DNA of 64,000 bases from Mycobacterium sp. 3519A (GCF_900240945.1 NZ_OESG01000014.1:124001-188000); one strand, 5' to 3'. Shown: positions 35,892-44,899, numbered from the stretch's first letter. Translations and numbers: made by a program. Notes: generated from the sequence alone by a model not told the origin.

Positions 35892-36116
35892 GTGCTCGAC
35901 ACTGTGCGACGACTGTTGGCATTCCAGGTGACGATAGCTCAGCTGATCATCATCGCCGTGGTTGTCGGTGTTCCGTACCTGATCGTCGGGGTGGTCTGGT
36001 CGAGCACGCATACGGCGCATCTCCAACACATGGCCGGCATCGACCTGGTGGTGTCTTACCTCGGGTCGATCGTGTCGTGGCCGGTGCTGCTGTTCGCCGA
36101 CATTTGTATGACTTGA
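35892..36116 (+). CDS. Small membrane protein, conserved in mycobacteria
   Basis: 74 residues from a GTG. Two hydrophobic segments, about 9-36 (FQVTIAQLIIIAVVVGVPYLIVGVVWSS) and 48-70 (GIDLVVSYLGSIVSWPVLLFADI), are joined by the His-rich loop THTAHLQHMA. I recognise the pattern as a small protein found beside a second short membrane gene in other mycobacteria, but it has no known function. A -10 box directly upstream suggests a leaderless transcript. The 111-residue membrane protein gene begins 11 bp after its stop, with GGGGAACCC before its ATG. Confidence 0.7.
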   Translation: MLDTVRRLLAFQVTIAQLIIIAVVVGVPYLIVGVVWSSTHTAHLQHMAGIDLVVSYLGSIVSWPVLLFADICMT

Positions 36117-36127
36117 ACGGGGAACCC

Positions 36128-36463
36128 ATGCACCACTACCATCACCGAGCGTTCTACATCGGCGTCGTTTGCCTCGCCTTGATCGGCGTCGGACTGCTGG
36201 CGCTGAACTTTCCCGTCTTCTTGGATGCCTTCGACCAGTACGGGTTTCAGATCAAGTGCGGAACGGGCTACGTGTCGGATCTGAGTCAGGCCGCCGCGGC
36301 CGGCCAGCACGACTATGTCGACCAGTGCGAGACCGCTCTGATGCTGCGACGGCTGTGGACGATCCCGTTGGTGGTGGTCGGCGGGATAGTGCTCGTGATC
36401 GTCGTCGCGGTCGCGGCCACGGTGTGGGGCCGGGAGACCGTCTTCGGGGAAGAGTCAGCTTGA
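36128..36463 (+). CDS. Small two-helix membrane protein of unknown function
   Basis: 111 residues from the ATG at 36128; an upstream in-frame reading overlaps the preceding gene and is rejected. It has a His-rich start MHHYHHR, a membrane helix at about 8-32 (FYIGVVCLALIGVGLLALNFPVFL), an external loop of about 45 residues with two Cys residues (IKCGTGYVSD, VDQCETAL) that may form a disulfide, and a second helix at about 73-95. It looks co-transcribed with the preceding 74-residue gene. No family could be named. Confidence 0.65.
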   Translation: MHHYHHRAFYIGVVCLALIGVGLLALNFPVFLDAFDQYGFQIKCGTGYVSDLSQAAAAGQHDYVDQCETALMLRRLWTIPLVVVGGIVLVIVVAVAATVWGRETVFGEESA

Positions 36464-36480
36464 TGAAATAGCATCGTGAC

Positions 36481-37707
36481 GTGAGCACGCCGGACGGCCC
36501 TGCGCTGCGCCGTCGGCTCGGCACCTTCGACGCGGTGACCATCGGATTGGGTTCGATGGTGGGCGCAGGCATCTTCGTCGCACTGGCACCCGCCGCGGCG
36601 GCCGCAGGCTCGGGTCTGCTGATCGGGCTTGCTGTCGCGGCCGTCGTCGCCTACTGCAATGCGACGGCGTCGGCACGGTTGGCGGCGTTGTATCCGGAGT
36701 CCGGCGGCACCTACGTCTACGGGCGTGAGCGTCTCGGCGAATTCTGGGGATACACCGCGGGCTGGAGCTTCGTCGTCGGCAAGACCGCCTCGTGCGCGGC
36801 GATGGCACTGACCGTCGGGTACTACGTGTGGCCGGACTATGCGCACGCGGTCGCGGTGGCCGCCGTGGTGGCGTTGACCGCGGTCAACTACGCAGGCATC
36901 CAGAAGTCGGCGTTGCTGACCCGCGTGATCGTGGCGCTGGTGCTTGCGGTGCTGGCCGCGGTGGTCGTCGTCGTGCTCGGCTTCGGCGACGTGGAGGCCT
37001 CACGGTTGGCTCTTGGCGACGACGTGACCGTGCGTGGCGTGTTGCAGGCGGCGGGATTGTTGTTCTTCGCGTTCGCCGGTTACGCCAGGATCGCGACGCT
37101 CGGCGAAGAGGTGCGCGATCCGGCCCGCACCATTCCCAGGGCCATCCCCGTCGCATTGGGCATCACATTGGTGATCTACGCGGTAGTCGCCGTCGCGTTG
37201 CTGAGCGAATTGGGCAGCGCCGCATTGGCTTCGGCGGCCGCACCGTTGGCGGACGCGGTGCGGGCGGCCGGGTTCCCCGCGATGGAACCTGTGGTGCGGG
37301 CCGGTGCGGCGGTGGCCGCTCTCGGCTCACTGCTTGCGTTGATTCTCGGTGTTTCGCGGACGACGCTGGCGATGGCCCGCGATCGTCACTTGCCACGCGC
37401 GCTCGCCGCCGTACATCCCCGGTTCGACACGCCGCATCGCGCGGAGGTGGTGGTCGGACTCGTGGTCGCAGTGGTGGCGGCGCTGGCGGATGTGCGTGGG
37501 GCGATCGGGTTCTCGTCGTTCGCGGTGCTGTTGTATTACGCGATCGCGAATGCGTCGGCGTTTACCCTGGGCCGCAAGGTCATTCCCGTGCTTGGGCTGG
37601 TCGGTTGCTTGGTGTTGGCTGTGCTGTTGCCGCCGTCGTCGGTGCTGGTAGGTGCGGCCGTCGTTGCGCTCGGTGCGCTCACTTACGGCGTCCGGCGATT
37701 GCGGTAG
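36481..37707 (+). CDS. APC-family amino acid permease
   Basis: 408 residues from a GTG, with about 11-12 membrane helices. The substrate-site segment of APC transporters opens the protein, FDAVTIGLGSMVGAGIFVALAPAAA at about 15-39, and helix 6 has AGLLFFAFAGYARIATLGEEVRDPARTIPRAI at about 200-230, the conserved consensus of amino acid permeases. It would import or exchange an amino acid or amine with protons. It is slightly shorter than classical 460-residue APC members. Its end overlaps the convergent SulP gene by 25 bp. Confidence 0.88.
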   Translation: MSTPDGPALRRRLGTFDAVTIGLGSMVGAGIFVALAPAAAAAGSGLLIGLAVAAVVAYCNATASARLAALYPESGGTYVYGRERLGEFWGYTAGWSFVVGKTASCAAMALTVGYYVWPDYAHAVAVAAVVALTAVNYAGIQKSALLTRVIVALVLAVLAAVVVVVLGFGDVEASRLALGDDVTVRGVLQAAGLLFFAFAGYARIATLGEEVRDPARTIPRAIPVALGITLVIYAVVAVALLSELGSAALASAAAPLADAVRAAGFPAMEPVVRAGAAVAALGSLLALILGVSRTTLAMARDRHLPRALAAVHPRFDTPHRAEVVVGLVVAVVAALADVRGAIGFSSFAVLLYYAIANASAFTLGRKVIPVLGLVGCLVLAVLLPPSSVLVGAAVVALGALTYGVRRLR

Positions 37708-39353
37708 GCCTCGACGGCGGTCGGCAGGGTCATGAAGATACGATCCTCGCCGATTCGGTCGACCAATCCTGCGGCGTCGAGGGCGTCGCGCAGGTCCTGC
37801 TTCACCCTGGCCATCGCGAAGACGATGCCGCGACTTGCGAACTCGGCGCGCAACTGGTCCAGGACGTCGAGCGCGGTGAGGTCGACTTCCACGTTGGCCT
37901 CGGCGTTGAGCACGAACCATTCGACGGGAACGGGACTGTCGTCGACTGCGGCCAGCGCCCGCTCGCGGAAGTTTTCCGCGTTGGCGAAGAACAGCGGTGC
38001 GTCGTAGCGATACACCACAAGGCCGGGCACCGGCTTGGCGGCGGGATAGTCGTCGATGTCGTGCATGCCCGCCACGCCGGGCACGAAGCCGAGGATCGCG
38101 TCATGCGGCCGCGCCACCCGGCGCAGCAGGTCCAGGATCGACAGCGCAATTGCGACGAGCACGCCGTAGAGAACGCCGAACAGCAACACCGACACCGTGG
38201 TGGCCAGCGCCAGCACCAACTCGCTGCGGCGAAACCGCGCCAGCCGCTTGAATTCCGGTACATCGACGAGTCGCAGCGCGGCATAGACCACCAATGCCCC
38301 CAGCGCAGCCATCGGGAAGTGCGACAGCACACCGCGGCCCGCCAGCATCACGATGACCACGAAGACGAGCGTGACCACCGAGTACAGCTGGGTCCGGCTG
38401 CCGAGCGCGTCGCCGAGCGCGGTGCGGCTGCCACTCGAACTGACCGGAAAGCCATGCATCAGACCGGTACCCACGTTGCAGACGCCGAGCGCACGGAGCT
38501 CCGCGTTGGCGTCGATACGCTGGTTGTGCCTGGCCGCGAACGTGCGTGCGGTCAACACGTTGTCGGAGAACGCGACGATCGCGATGCCCACCGCCGGTAG
38601 CAGCAGGGTCGTCATGTCGGCCAGCGGGACACCCGGCACGCTGGGCGTCGGCAGGCCGCCGGGAATGTCGCCGATCACCTTGATCCCGTTGCTGTCCAAC
38701 GAGAATGCGGCCACCACGGCCGTCGCAAGCAGAATCCCGATCAGCGGCCCCGGCAGGCGTGGCACCAGCCGGTCGAGCGCCAGCAGCACCACCAGCACCG
38801 CCGCCGACAACGCCAGCGTCGGCCAGTGCACCTGATCCAGGACCGCCGCGAATGACCGGACCTGATCGACGAATTCATCACCTTCGACCGAGATCCCGGT
38901 GACCTTGCCCAGTTGGCTGCCGATCATGATGGCCGCGACCCCGGTCATGTAGCCGACCAGCACGGGTCGCGACAGCAGCTCCGCGAGCATCCCGAGCCGA
39001 ACCAGCCCGCCGATGAAGCAGATTGCGCCGACCAGGAGCGTGACCGCAGCGGCCAGTGCCGCGTAACGCCCGGGATCGCCCGCCGCCAGCGGTCCGAGCG
39101 CGGTCGCGGTCATCAACGCGGTCGTCGACTCGGGGCCGACGGACAGTTGCCGCGACGAACCGAGCACCGCGTACACGGCCAGCGGCACCAGGGCGGCCCA
39201 CAACCCGACCACCGGCGGCAGGCCCGCGACGGTCGCGTACGCCATCACCTGCGGGACGAGGTACGCCGCGACGGTGAGGCCCGCCACCACGTCACCGCGC
39301 AGCCAGTCCCTTTGATAGCCGCGGAACTGCGTCAGGCCAGGCAAGATACTCAT
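37683..39353 (-). CDS. SulP/SLC26 anion transporter with STAS domain
   Basis: 556 residues from the ATG at 39353. The membrane domain (about 15-410) has the SulP opening WLRGDVVAGLTVAAYLVPQVMAYATVAGLPPVVGLW and VGPESTTALMTATALGPLA; the C-terminal STAS domain runs from about 440 to 545 (VPGLVVYRYDAPLFFANAENFRERA, VEWFVLNAEANVEVDLTALDVLDQL). It would carry sulfate, bicarbonate or another anion. Its ATG (39351-39353) and the GTG of the divergent permease (39355-39357) are one base apart, so both promoters must lie inside the neighbour's coding region unless a start is further in. The open frame to 39575 runs antisense to the permease and is rejected. Confidence 0.9.
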   Translation of the reverse strand: MSILPGLTQFRGYQRDWLRGDVVAGLTVAAYLVPQVMAYATVAGLPPVVGLWAALVPLAVYAVLGSSRQLSVGPESTTALMTATALGPLAAGDPGRYAALAAAVTLLVGAICFIGGLVRLGMLAELLSRPVLVGYMTGVAAIMIGSQLGKVTGISVEGDEFVDQVRSFAAVLDQVHWPTLALSAAVLVVLLALDRLVPRLPGPLIGILLATAVVAAFSLDSNGIKVIGDIPGGLPTPSVPGVPLADMTTLLLPAVGIAIVAFSDNVLTARTFAARHNQRIDANAELRALGVCNVGTGLMHGFPVSSSGSRTALGDALGSRTQLYSVVTLVFVVIVMLAGRGVLSHFPMAALGALVVYAALRLVDVPEFKRLARFRRSELVLALATTVSVLLFGVLYGVLVAIALSILDLLRRVARPHDAILGFVPGVAGMHDIDDYPAAKPVPGLVVYRYDAPLFFANAENFRERALAAVDDSPVPVEWFVLNAEANVEVDLTALDVLDQLRAEFASRGIVFAMARVKQDLRDALDAAGLVDRIGEDRIFMTLPTAVEAYRNRRTP

Positions 39354-39354
39354 C

Positions 39355-40620
39355 GTGATCCCGCTGACATGGAAACACGTCGAGACACAGTCCGACGATG
39401 ACTTCGTCGTTGCGCCCCACGAGAGGCTGAGCTGGGCGCGCACGATCGGCATCGGCGCGCAGCATGTGGTGGCGATGTTCGGTGCCACGTTCCTGGTCCC
39501 GGTGCTGACCGGTTTCCCGCCCGCCACCACGCTGTTGTTCTCCGGCGTCGGCACTGTGTTGTTCCTGCTGATCACCGGAAATCGGTTGCCCAGCTACCTC
39601 GGCTCGAGTTTCTCGGTGATCGCCCCGGTGACGGCCGCGGTCGCATCCAACGGGACAGGCAGCGCCCTTGGCGGCCTCGTCGCGGTCGGCGTCGTCCTCA
39701 TCATCATCGGCGCGGTCGTGCATCTGGTCGGCACCCACTGGATCGACGTCACGCTGCCGCCGGTGGTGACGGGCGCGATCGTCGCGCTGATCGGTTTCAA
39801 CCTGGCGCCCGCCGCGAAGTCGAATTTCGAGAAGGGCCCGTTGGTTGGCATGGTCACGCTGGTGCTGCTCGTCGGCACGTTGGCGTTCTTCCGCGGCATC
39901 ATCGGTAGGCTGGCGATCTTCCTCGCCGTCGTCGCGGGGTATGTGCTCGCGCTGATCCTCGGCGAAGTCGACACCTCGGCGATCAAGGCCGCACCGTGGC
40001 TCGGGCTGCCGGAATTCCAGACCCCCACGTTCACGATCGCGGTGCTGCCGATGTTCCTGCCCGCCGTCATTGCGTTGGTCGCCGAGAACATCGGGCACGT
40101 GAAATCGGTGGGCCAGATGACGGACACCGACGTGGACCCGGTGATGGGACGCGCGCTGGCGGCCGACGGGGTCGCGACGACGTTGGCCGGGTTCGGCGGC
40201 GGGTCGGCCACCACCACCTACGCGGAAAACATCGGGGTGATGGCGGCGACGCGGGTGTACTCGACGGCTGCGTACTGGATCGCCGCTGCGGTGGCCATCG
40301 CATTGTCCTTGTGTCCCAAGGTGGGTGCGGCGATCTCCGCGATTCCGCCGGGCGTGCTGGGCGGCGCCACGGTGGTGCTGTACGGGTTGGTCGGTGTGCT
40401 GGGCGTTCGGATTTGGCTGACCAACGACGTCGACTTCTCCAAGCCGCTGAACCAGATGACGGCGGCCATCCCGCTGATCATCGGCATCGCTGATTTCACG
40501 TGGCAAGCAGGCGAACTCACGTTCACCGGCATCGCGTTGGGATCCATCGCCGCTCTGGTGGTGTACCACGGCATGCGGTTGCTGGGACTCAGGAAAGGTG
40601 CAGTACGCCTTCGCCAGTGA
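39355..40620 (+). CDS. Uracil/xanthine permease (NCS2 family)
   Basis: 421 residues from a GTG. NCS2 features: RTIGIGAQHVVAMFGATFLVPVLTGFPPATTLLFSGVGT near the start, GFNLAPAA, and the signature ALVAENIGHVKSVGQMTD with the substrate-binding Glu, followed by GVATTLAGFGGGSATTTYAENIGVMAATRVYS. It imports uracil or a related nucleobase by proton symport. Start codon choice: MIPLTWK fits relatives, and no better start is visible downstream before the conserved core. No ribosome binding site can exist that is not inside the divergent SulP gene. Confidence 0.9.
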   Translation: MIPLTWKHVETQSDDDFVVAPHERLSWARTIGIGAQHVVAMFGATFLVPVLTGFPPATTLLFSGVGTVLFLLITGNRLPSYLGSSFSVIAPVTAAVASNGTGSALGGLVAVGVVLIIIGAVVHLVGTHWIDVTLPPVVTGAIVALIGFNLAPAAKSNFEKGPLVGMVTLVLLVGTLAFFRGIIGRLAIFLAVVAGYVLALILGEVDTSAIKAAPWLGLPEFQTPTFTIAVLPMFLPAVIALVAENIGHVKSVGQMTDTDVDPVMGRALAADGVATTLAGFGGGSATTTYAENIGVMAATRVYSTAAYWIAAAVAIALSLCPKVGAAISAIPPGVLGGATVVLYGLVGVLGVRIWLTNDVDFSKPLNQMTAAIPLIIGIADFTWQAGELTFTGIALGSIAALVVYHGMRLLGLRKGAVRLRQ

Positions 40621-40720
40621 AACCTATCGCCTGTGATGTAGGACTCAATGGCGAGGAGAAACCGGGTCTGAATCGTCGGGTCTTTTGACCGCGGAAAAGT
40701 TCAGACTCCAGGAGGTTTCG

Positions 40721-41995
40721 ATGCCTGCTCCGACACGCGCAGCCACACGCATGAATGACCAAGCGACGACCCAGTTCGTTCGGTCCGTCGACGCACTGGA
40801 ACGGCTGTTCTACCGTTACGCAGAACGCAATGCAGCGCACTTCGGCCAGGCCGCCGAATTCGACGTGAGACTCACCGAGACGCAGGTGCGCACGGCGCTG
40901 GCGGCCGTCCAGGCAAGTCATCCGCTGTTGTCGGTACACGTCGAAGACCGCCCCGGCTGCCGACTCGGGTTGTATCGCGCCGAGTCCGTGGCACCGATCG
41001 ACCTGACGGTGCACGAAAGTGAGTGTTCCTGGGCGTCTTTCGCGGCCGCGGAGTTGGCACACAAATTCGACCGGTCCATTGCTCCGCTGATGAGGGCCGT
41101 GCTCATCAACCATCGAACCGGTTCGACGATTCTGCTGACGTTCGACCACACCACCGCTGACGGCATTTCGTCGGTCACGGTGATGAACGACCTCGTCAAA
41201 GCGCTCAACGGACAACCGTTGGCGCGCCGCGACGTGCCGCCGTCGATGGAAGAGTTGGTCGCCTGCACCGTTCCCTACAGCGAGACCCCAGCGGCCGGTG
41301 ACAGCCGTGATCCGCGCATGGCGCAGCCCGCTTCGATCAGGCCGTTCGACGGCACCCACCCCGATGTCCGAACCGCGACGTTGGACACCAACCAGACCGC
41401 CCGCTTGCTGCAGCGGTGTCGAGCCGAGCGGACCACCGTGCATGCCGCGCTGGTGGCCGCGGCTTCGCGCGCGCACGCGAAGATGTTCGGCACGCAGTTC
41501 GTCCGCACGCTGAGTCCGATCAACACTCGGCCGCTGCTCGGCGGTGTCGGAGATTGCGCGGACTATTTCGTGTGCACGGTGACGGGGATGACACCCTGGG
41601 ACGGCACCGCGTTCTGGGATCAGGCCAGGGCGGTGACCGGCGACCTCACGATCGCGAGATCTGCTTCCGGCGTTGCGGAGGTCTCGGCGGCGATCGAGCA
41701 GGCGATGACCGTTGACGCGGAATCCGCGGTCGCAGAACAGCTTTTCACCGAGGCGTTTCCGTTCGACTTGTTGATCACCAATCTCGGCGTGCAAGAGCTC
41801 GACGTCTGCGGACCGATCAGGCCGACGACGGTGTGGGGGCCGATTCTGCAATCTCAGATCGACGACCATGTCATCGGTGTCACCACCTACGGCGGACAAA
41901 TGCGGATGGTCGTGACCGGTTACCTCCCGAGCACTGCGTTCACTGCAGCAGTCAAAGAGACACTGGTCCACTTCAGTGGGTACCGCCCGTCCTAA
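40721..41995 (+). CDS. Condensation-fold acyltransferase (PapA/WES-like)
   Basis: 424 residues; the ATG at 40721 follows a strong CAGGAGG. The N-terminal half carries the HxxxD catalytic motif of the CoA-dependent acyltransferase/condensation superfamily, FDHTTADGIS with His143 and Asp147. The C-terminal half has the matching fold segments (AERTTVHAALVAAASRAHA, LSPINTRPLLG, FPFDLLITNLGVQEL). The typical DFGWG motif is absent. The arrangement resembles mycobacterial PapA5-type alcohol O-acyltransferases for lipids. Acceptor and donor are unknown. The small gene downstream starts 10 bp after its stop. Confidence 0.78.
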   Translation: MPAPTRAATRMNDQATTQFVRSVDALERLFYRYAERNAAHFGQAAEFDVRLTETQVRTALAAVQASHPLLSVHVEDRPGCRLGLYRAESVAPIDLTVHESECSWASFAAAELAHKFDRSIAPLMRAVLINHRTGSTILLTFDHTTADGISSVTVMNDLVKALNGQPLARRDVPPSMEELVACTVPYSETPAAGDSRDPRMAQPASIRPFDGTHPDVRTATLDTNQTARLLQRCRAERTTVHAALVAAASRAHAKMFGTQFVRTLSPINTRPLLGGVGDCADYFVCTVTGMTPWDGTAFWDQARAVTGDLTIARSASGVAEVSAAIEQAMTVDAESAVAEQLFTEAFPFDLLITNLGVQELDVCGPIRPTTVWGPILQSQIDDHVIGVTTYGGQMRMVVTGYLPSTAFTAAVKETLVHFSGYRPS

Positions 41996-42005
41996 CCTGG
42001 AGGCC

Positions 42006-42551
42006 ATGAGCACATACGGCCCGCCGGCGCAGCCGGGCAGACGCGGGATTGCCGGAACCCTTCCAGCGGTACTGGCCATCCTCGTTGCCATCGCTGCTTT
42101 GATCGTCGCGATCATCGCGTTGAACAAAGAACCGCCACCACCACCGCCTGCGCCGCCCGCGGCATCTCCCAATCAGCAAGCACCGAATCCCGACGCGGAT
42201 CGCAAGCTGTGCGAGGCCATTGCCCCGCTGATGAAGGAGAACGACGACCGCAGCAACGCGTTTCTTGCGACAGGCCAGCCGGGGTCACCGGAGCAGGATG
42301 CAGCGCTGCCCAAATTCGTTACCGACACCCAGGATTGGGCGCGGCGCACGCAGCAGGTGTTGGATGCGAACGCCAATCCGCCGCGACTGTTGACGCGGTC
42401 GCTGCAACGCTACATCGACGACATGCAGTTGTTCGTGGCCAGCGTCCGTCCCGGCCCCGGGACGAAGTACGACGAGGCCGCGTGGACCGACAGCATCGTC
42501 GCCTACGGCGGACCGTTGGCGATCTGCCAGGCGCTCGGCGTCCAGTGGTAG
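42006..42551 (+). CDS. Membrane-anchored protein of unknown function
   Basis: 181 residues from the ATG at 42006, preceded by CTGGAGGCC. A short cytoplasmic start (MSTYGPPAQPGRR) leads to one membrane helix at about 17-40 (GTLPAVLAILVAIAALIVAIIAL), a Pro-rich linker PPPPPPAPPAA, and an external helical domain of about 125 residues with two Cys (KLCEAI, AICQALGV). This layout is common among mycobacterial exported proteins of unknown function. It is probably co-transcribed with the acyltransferase gene. The stop abuts the stop of the convergent repeat protein gene. Confidence 0.72.
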   Translation: MSTYGPPAQPGRRGIAGTLPAVLAILVAIAALIVAIIALNKEPPPPPPAPPAASPNQQAPNPDADRKLCEAIAPLMKENDDRSNAFLATGQPGSPEQDAALPKFVTDTQDWARRTQQVLDANANPPRLLTRSLQRYIDDMQLFVASVRPGPGTKYDEAAWTDSIVAYGGPLAICQALGVQW

Positions 42552-43643
42552 CTACTGGCCGGGCAACGGCACCCAGATGCCGAATTCCCAGAAGCCCCAC
42601 TGCTGGAAATACGGATCCCACACCGGGATCACGGTGATGCCCCAGTAGTCGAACGGCGCCGGGGCTGGACCCCACGGCGGCGGGATCCAGCCTGCCCAAT
42701 TCGGCGGCGGCGGCGGGCCCCAGCCCCACGGCGCAGGCCCGAGGCCCCACGGCGCGACCCCGCCGTGCCACGGCGGCACGCCGAGTCGCAGCCGCAGTCC
42801 GCGCCAGTCGGCGCTGAAGTCGAGCAGAGGGCCTACCCGGAAATCGACGCGCAGATCCCTCGGCGACGCCAGCCAGTGGAAGCCCCTGCGGAAATCGCCA
42901 GGCACCCGACCCGGCCATAGCCAGCGGAAGTTCGGACCGAGGTCGACGTGTGGTCGCGCCAGCCATGGCCAACCGGCCTTCCAGTCCCCACGCAGCCGTG
43001 CGGCAGGACCACCCGGCCACCGCACGTCGAAGCGCGCGTCCGGACCGAGACGGCCCAGCCCGGGCACATGGACCCGGAAATCTGGCCGCAGATTCTTTGG
43101 AATACGAAGGGCGCCGGGCACATTGAGGTTTACTGCGCCGTGTGGGCCGCCGACTGTGAAAGCATGCCGAACGTCGGCAGGCCCGGGCAGCTTCACCCCT
43201 TTCGGCCCACCACCAAAGCCGGGCAGGTTCGGACCCTTCGGACCGCCACCACCCAGGCCGGGCAGGTTCGGACCCTTCGGCCCGCCACCACCGCCGAAGT
43301 CGGGCAGCTTGGGCCCCTTCGGCCCGCCTCCACCACCGAAGTCAGGCAGCTTGGGCCCCTTCGGCCCGCCTCCACCACCGAAGTCAGGCAGCTTGGGCCC
43401 CTTCGGCCCGCCACCACCACCGAAGTCAGGCAGCTTGGGCCCCTTTGGACCGCCACCACCGCCACCAAAGCCAGGCAGCTTGGGTGGCTTCGGTGGTCCC
43501 TGACACGGAAGGAACGGCGGGCACGGCGACGCGGCCGCGACCCCGACGCCCATACCGGTAGCCGATTGGCCCAGTGGTAAACCTGCCGATACGGCGAGAA
43601 CAGCGGCGACGGTCGCTACAGCAACTTGTGGCTTTGTCAACAT
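42552..43643 (-). CDS. Secreted glycine/proline-rich repeat protein
   Basis: 363 residues from the ATG at 43643. A signal-like start (VAVATVAAVLAVSAGLPLG) is followed by a repeat region at about 50-150 built on the unit GPKGPKLPDFGGGG, and then by a Trp/Pro-rich domain ending in WGITVIPVWDPYFQQWGFWE at the C-terminus. Two Cys residues (SPCPPFLPCQG) sit after the signal. The protein looks like an exported, partly fibrous wall or surface protein; no family is recognised. The open frame to 44135 runs antisense to an acyl-CoA dehydrogenase and is rejected. Confidence 0.75.
   Translation of the reverse strand: MLTKPQVAVATVAAVLAVSAGLPLGQSATGMGVGVAAASPCPPFLPCQGPPKPPKLPGFGGGGGGPKGPKLPDFGGGGGPKGPKLPDFGGGGGPKGPKLPDFGGGGGPKGPKLPDFGGGGGPKGPNLPGLGGGGPKGPNLPGFGGGPKGVKLPGPADVRHAFTVGGPHGAVNLNVPGALRIPKNLRPDFRVHVPGLGRLGPDARFDVRWPGGPAARLRGDWKAGWPWLARPHVDLGPNFRWLWPGRVPGDFRRGFHWLASPRDLRVDFRVGPLLDFSADWRGLRLRLGVPPWHGGVAPWGLGPAPWGWGPPPPPNWAGWIPPPWGPAPAPFDYWGITVIPVWDPYFQQWGFWEFGIWVPLPGQ
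43195..43495. repeat. 42-bp coding tandem repeats (14-residue units)
   Basis: The word GTCAGGCAGCTTGGG recurs at 43341, 43383 and 43425, with a one-base variant at 43299, exactly 42 bp apart; three more diverged units flank these. Each unit encodes GPKGPKLPDFGGGG or a variant. The nearly identical central copies suggest recent expansion, so unit number probably varies between strains. Confidence 0.85.
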
Positions 43644-43705
43644 GGTGTGCCCGGTCCGATGCGATCTTTCGATTGTCACCCCGACCTGCATCAAGGTTAC
43701 TCGCG

Positions 43706-44866
43706 TCAGGCGTCGAGCAGCGCCCCCGGCCCCCGATTCATCAGCTGACGGCCGACGATGATCCGCTGGATCTCGCTCGCCCCTTCCCAGATTCGCTCCA
43801 CCCGCAATTCGCGGAACATCCGCTCGGCGACGTTCTCGCGCATGTAGCCGCGGCCGCCGAAGATCTGCACGGCACGGTCGGCCACCCGGCCCGCCATCTC
43901 CGAGCAGTACAGCTTTGCCATCGACGCCTGGCCGTGCACCGTCTTGCGATCGTGGCCCGCGTCGATCGACCGGGCCACCTCGTAGAGCATCGTCCTGGCG
44001 GCGAACAACTCGGTCGCGCTGTCGGCCAGCATGCCGGCGACCAACTGGTGTTCGCCCAGCGGTCGCCCAGCGACCACCCGCGTCTGCGCGAACGCGGTGG
44101 CCTCGTCCAGCAGACGTTGGGCGGCACCAACACATCTCGCGGCCACCATCATCCGCTCGAACCGGAACCAGTCCTGGGTGAAGGTCATCGGATCACCTTC
44201 GGTCCCGACGCGGTTGACTGCGGGCACGCGGACGTCGTTGAACGCCACGATCGGGTGCTCGTCGGCGATGTTGTGCGAATACTGCGGTGTGCGAACCACT
44301 TCCACCCCGGGCCACGGGAGATCGACCACGAGCAGCACGTGCTCGCCACTGTCGAGCACCGCTTCGACGAAGACGTAATCGGCGAGATTGAACGATGTGA
44401 CGTGCCATTTGACACCGTTGACCACGTACTCGTCGCCGTCCCGCCGCGCGGTCGTCTGCAGCGCGGACACGTCGGAACCGGCGAACTCCTCGGTGATCGC
44501 ATATGCCTCGTGCTTCTCACCCCGCACCGACGGCAGCAACCAGCGCTCCCGCTGATAGTCGGTCGCCACCCCCACCCACCACTGCGGCGGGGTGGCCATC
44601 ACCCAGCCGAGGCCATTGGTCACCCGCCCGCACTGCTCCTGCACGAGCACCTGTTGCAGGGCGGTGCAACCAGGACCGCCGACAGATGTCGGCATATTCG
44701 TTGCGTACAAGCCCAATTCGATGGCGCGGGCCTGATGTTCGGCCGTCAACTCCTTGGGCAGAGTCCCTTCGGCGAGTTCGGCCTCCACCTCGTGCGGCAT
44801 CAGCGTCTCGACGAAGTCGCGCGCCGTGTTCCGGATCCGAAGGTCGTCCTCGGTCAGTCCATACAT
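43706..44866 (-). CDS. Acyl-CoA dehydrogenase (regulon member 1)
   Basis: 386 residues. The acyl-CoA dehydrogenase fold is complete: N-terminal helical part, YAITEEFAGSDVSALQTTARR at about 118-138 (substrate and flavin contacts), WFRFERMMVAARCVG, IFGGRGYMRE, and RIWEGASEIQRIIVGRQLM near the C-terminus, where the Glu of IWEGA is at the catalytic-base position of MCAD-like enzymes. It oxidises an acyl-CoA to the enoyl-CoA with transfer to ETF. GGCGGAGG precedes the ATG. An exact GACTGA-N4-TCAGTC operator lies between it and the divergent FAD oxidoreductase, linking it to the regulon described below. Confidence 0.9.
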   Translation of the reverse strand: MYGLTEDDLRIRNTARDFVETLMPHEVEAELAEGTLPKELTAEHQARAIELGLYATNMPTSVGGPGCTALQQVLVQEQCGRVTNGLGWVMATPPQWWVGVATDYQRERWLLPSVRGEKHEAYAITEEFAGSDVSALQTTARRDGDEYVVNGVKWHVTSFNLADYVFVEAVLDSGEHVLLVVDLPWPGVEVVRTPQYSHNIADEHPIVAFNDVRVPAVNRVGTEGDPMTFTQDWFRFERMMVAARCVGAAQRLLDEATAFAQTRVVAGRPLGEHQLVAGMLADSATELFAARTMLYEVARSIDAGHDRKTVHGQASMAKLYCSEMAGRVADRAVQIFGGRGYMRENVAERMFRELRVERIWEGASEIQRIIVGRQLMNRGPGALLDA

Positions 44867-44883
44867 CCGCGCCTCCGCCTCTT

Positions 44884-44899
44884 GACTGAGCGTTCAGTC
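44884..44899. promoter_or_regulatory. Regulon operator site 1, GACTGA-GCGT-TCAGTC
   Basis: Perfect 6-bp inverted repeat with a 4-bp spacer between the divergent acyl-CoA dehydrogenase and FAD oxidoreductase genes. On the minus strand the arm overlaps TAGACT, a TANNNT -10 box; on the plus strand TATGCC follows directly. The same 16-bp site recurs at 56758 (one mismatch) and 60104. Confidence 0.75.

Noticed and set aside
35787..36029. N-terminal extension of the tandem TetR gene
   Set aside because: It would translate the palindromic operator and an AT-rich promoter region and adds no conserved sequence.
43195..43495. Possible CRISPR-like array of regularly spaced repeats
   Set aside because: Repeats are contiguous 42-bp in-frame coding units without unique spacers.
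43644..44135. N-terminal extension of the glycine/proline repeat protein
   Set aside because: Antisense to the acyl-CoA dehydrogenase; the ATG at 43643 directly precedes a signal-like segment.
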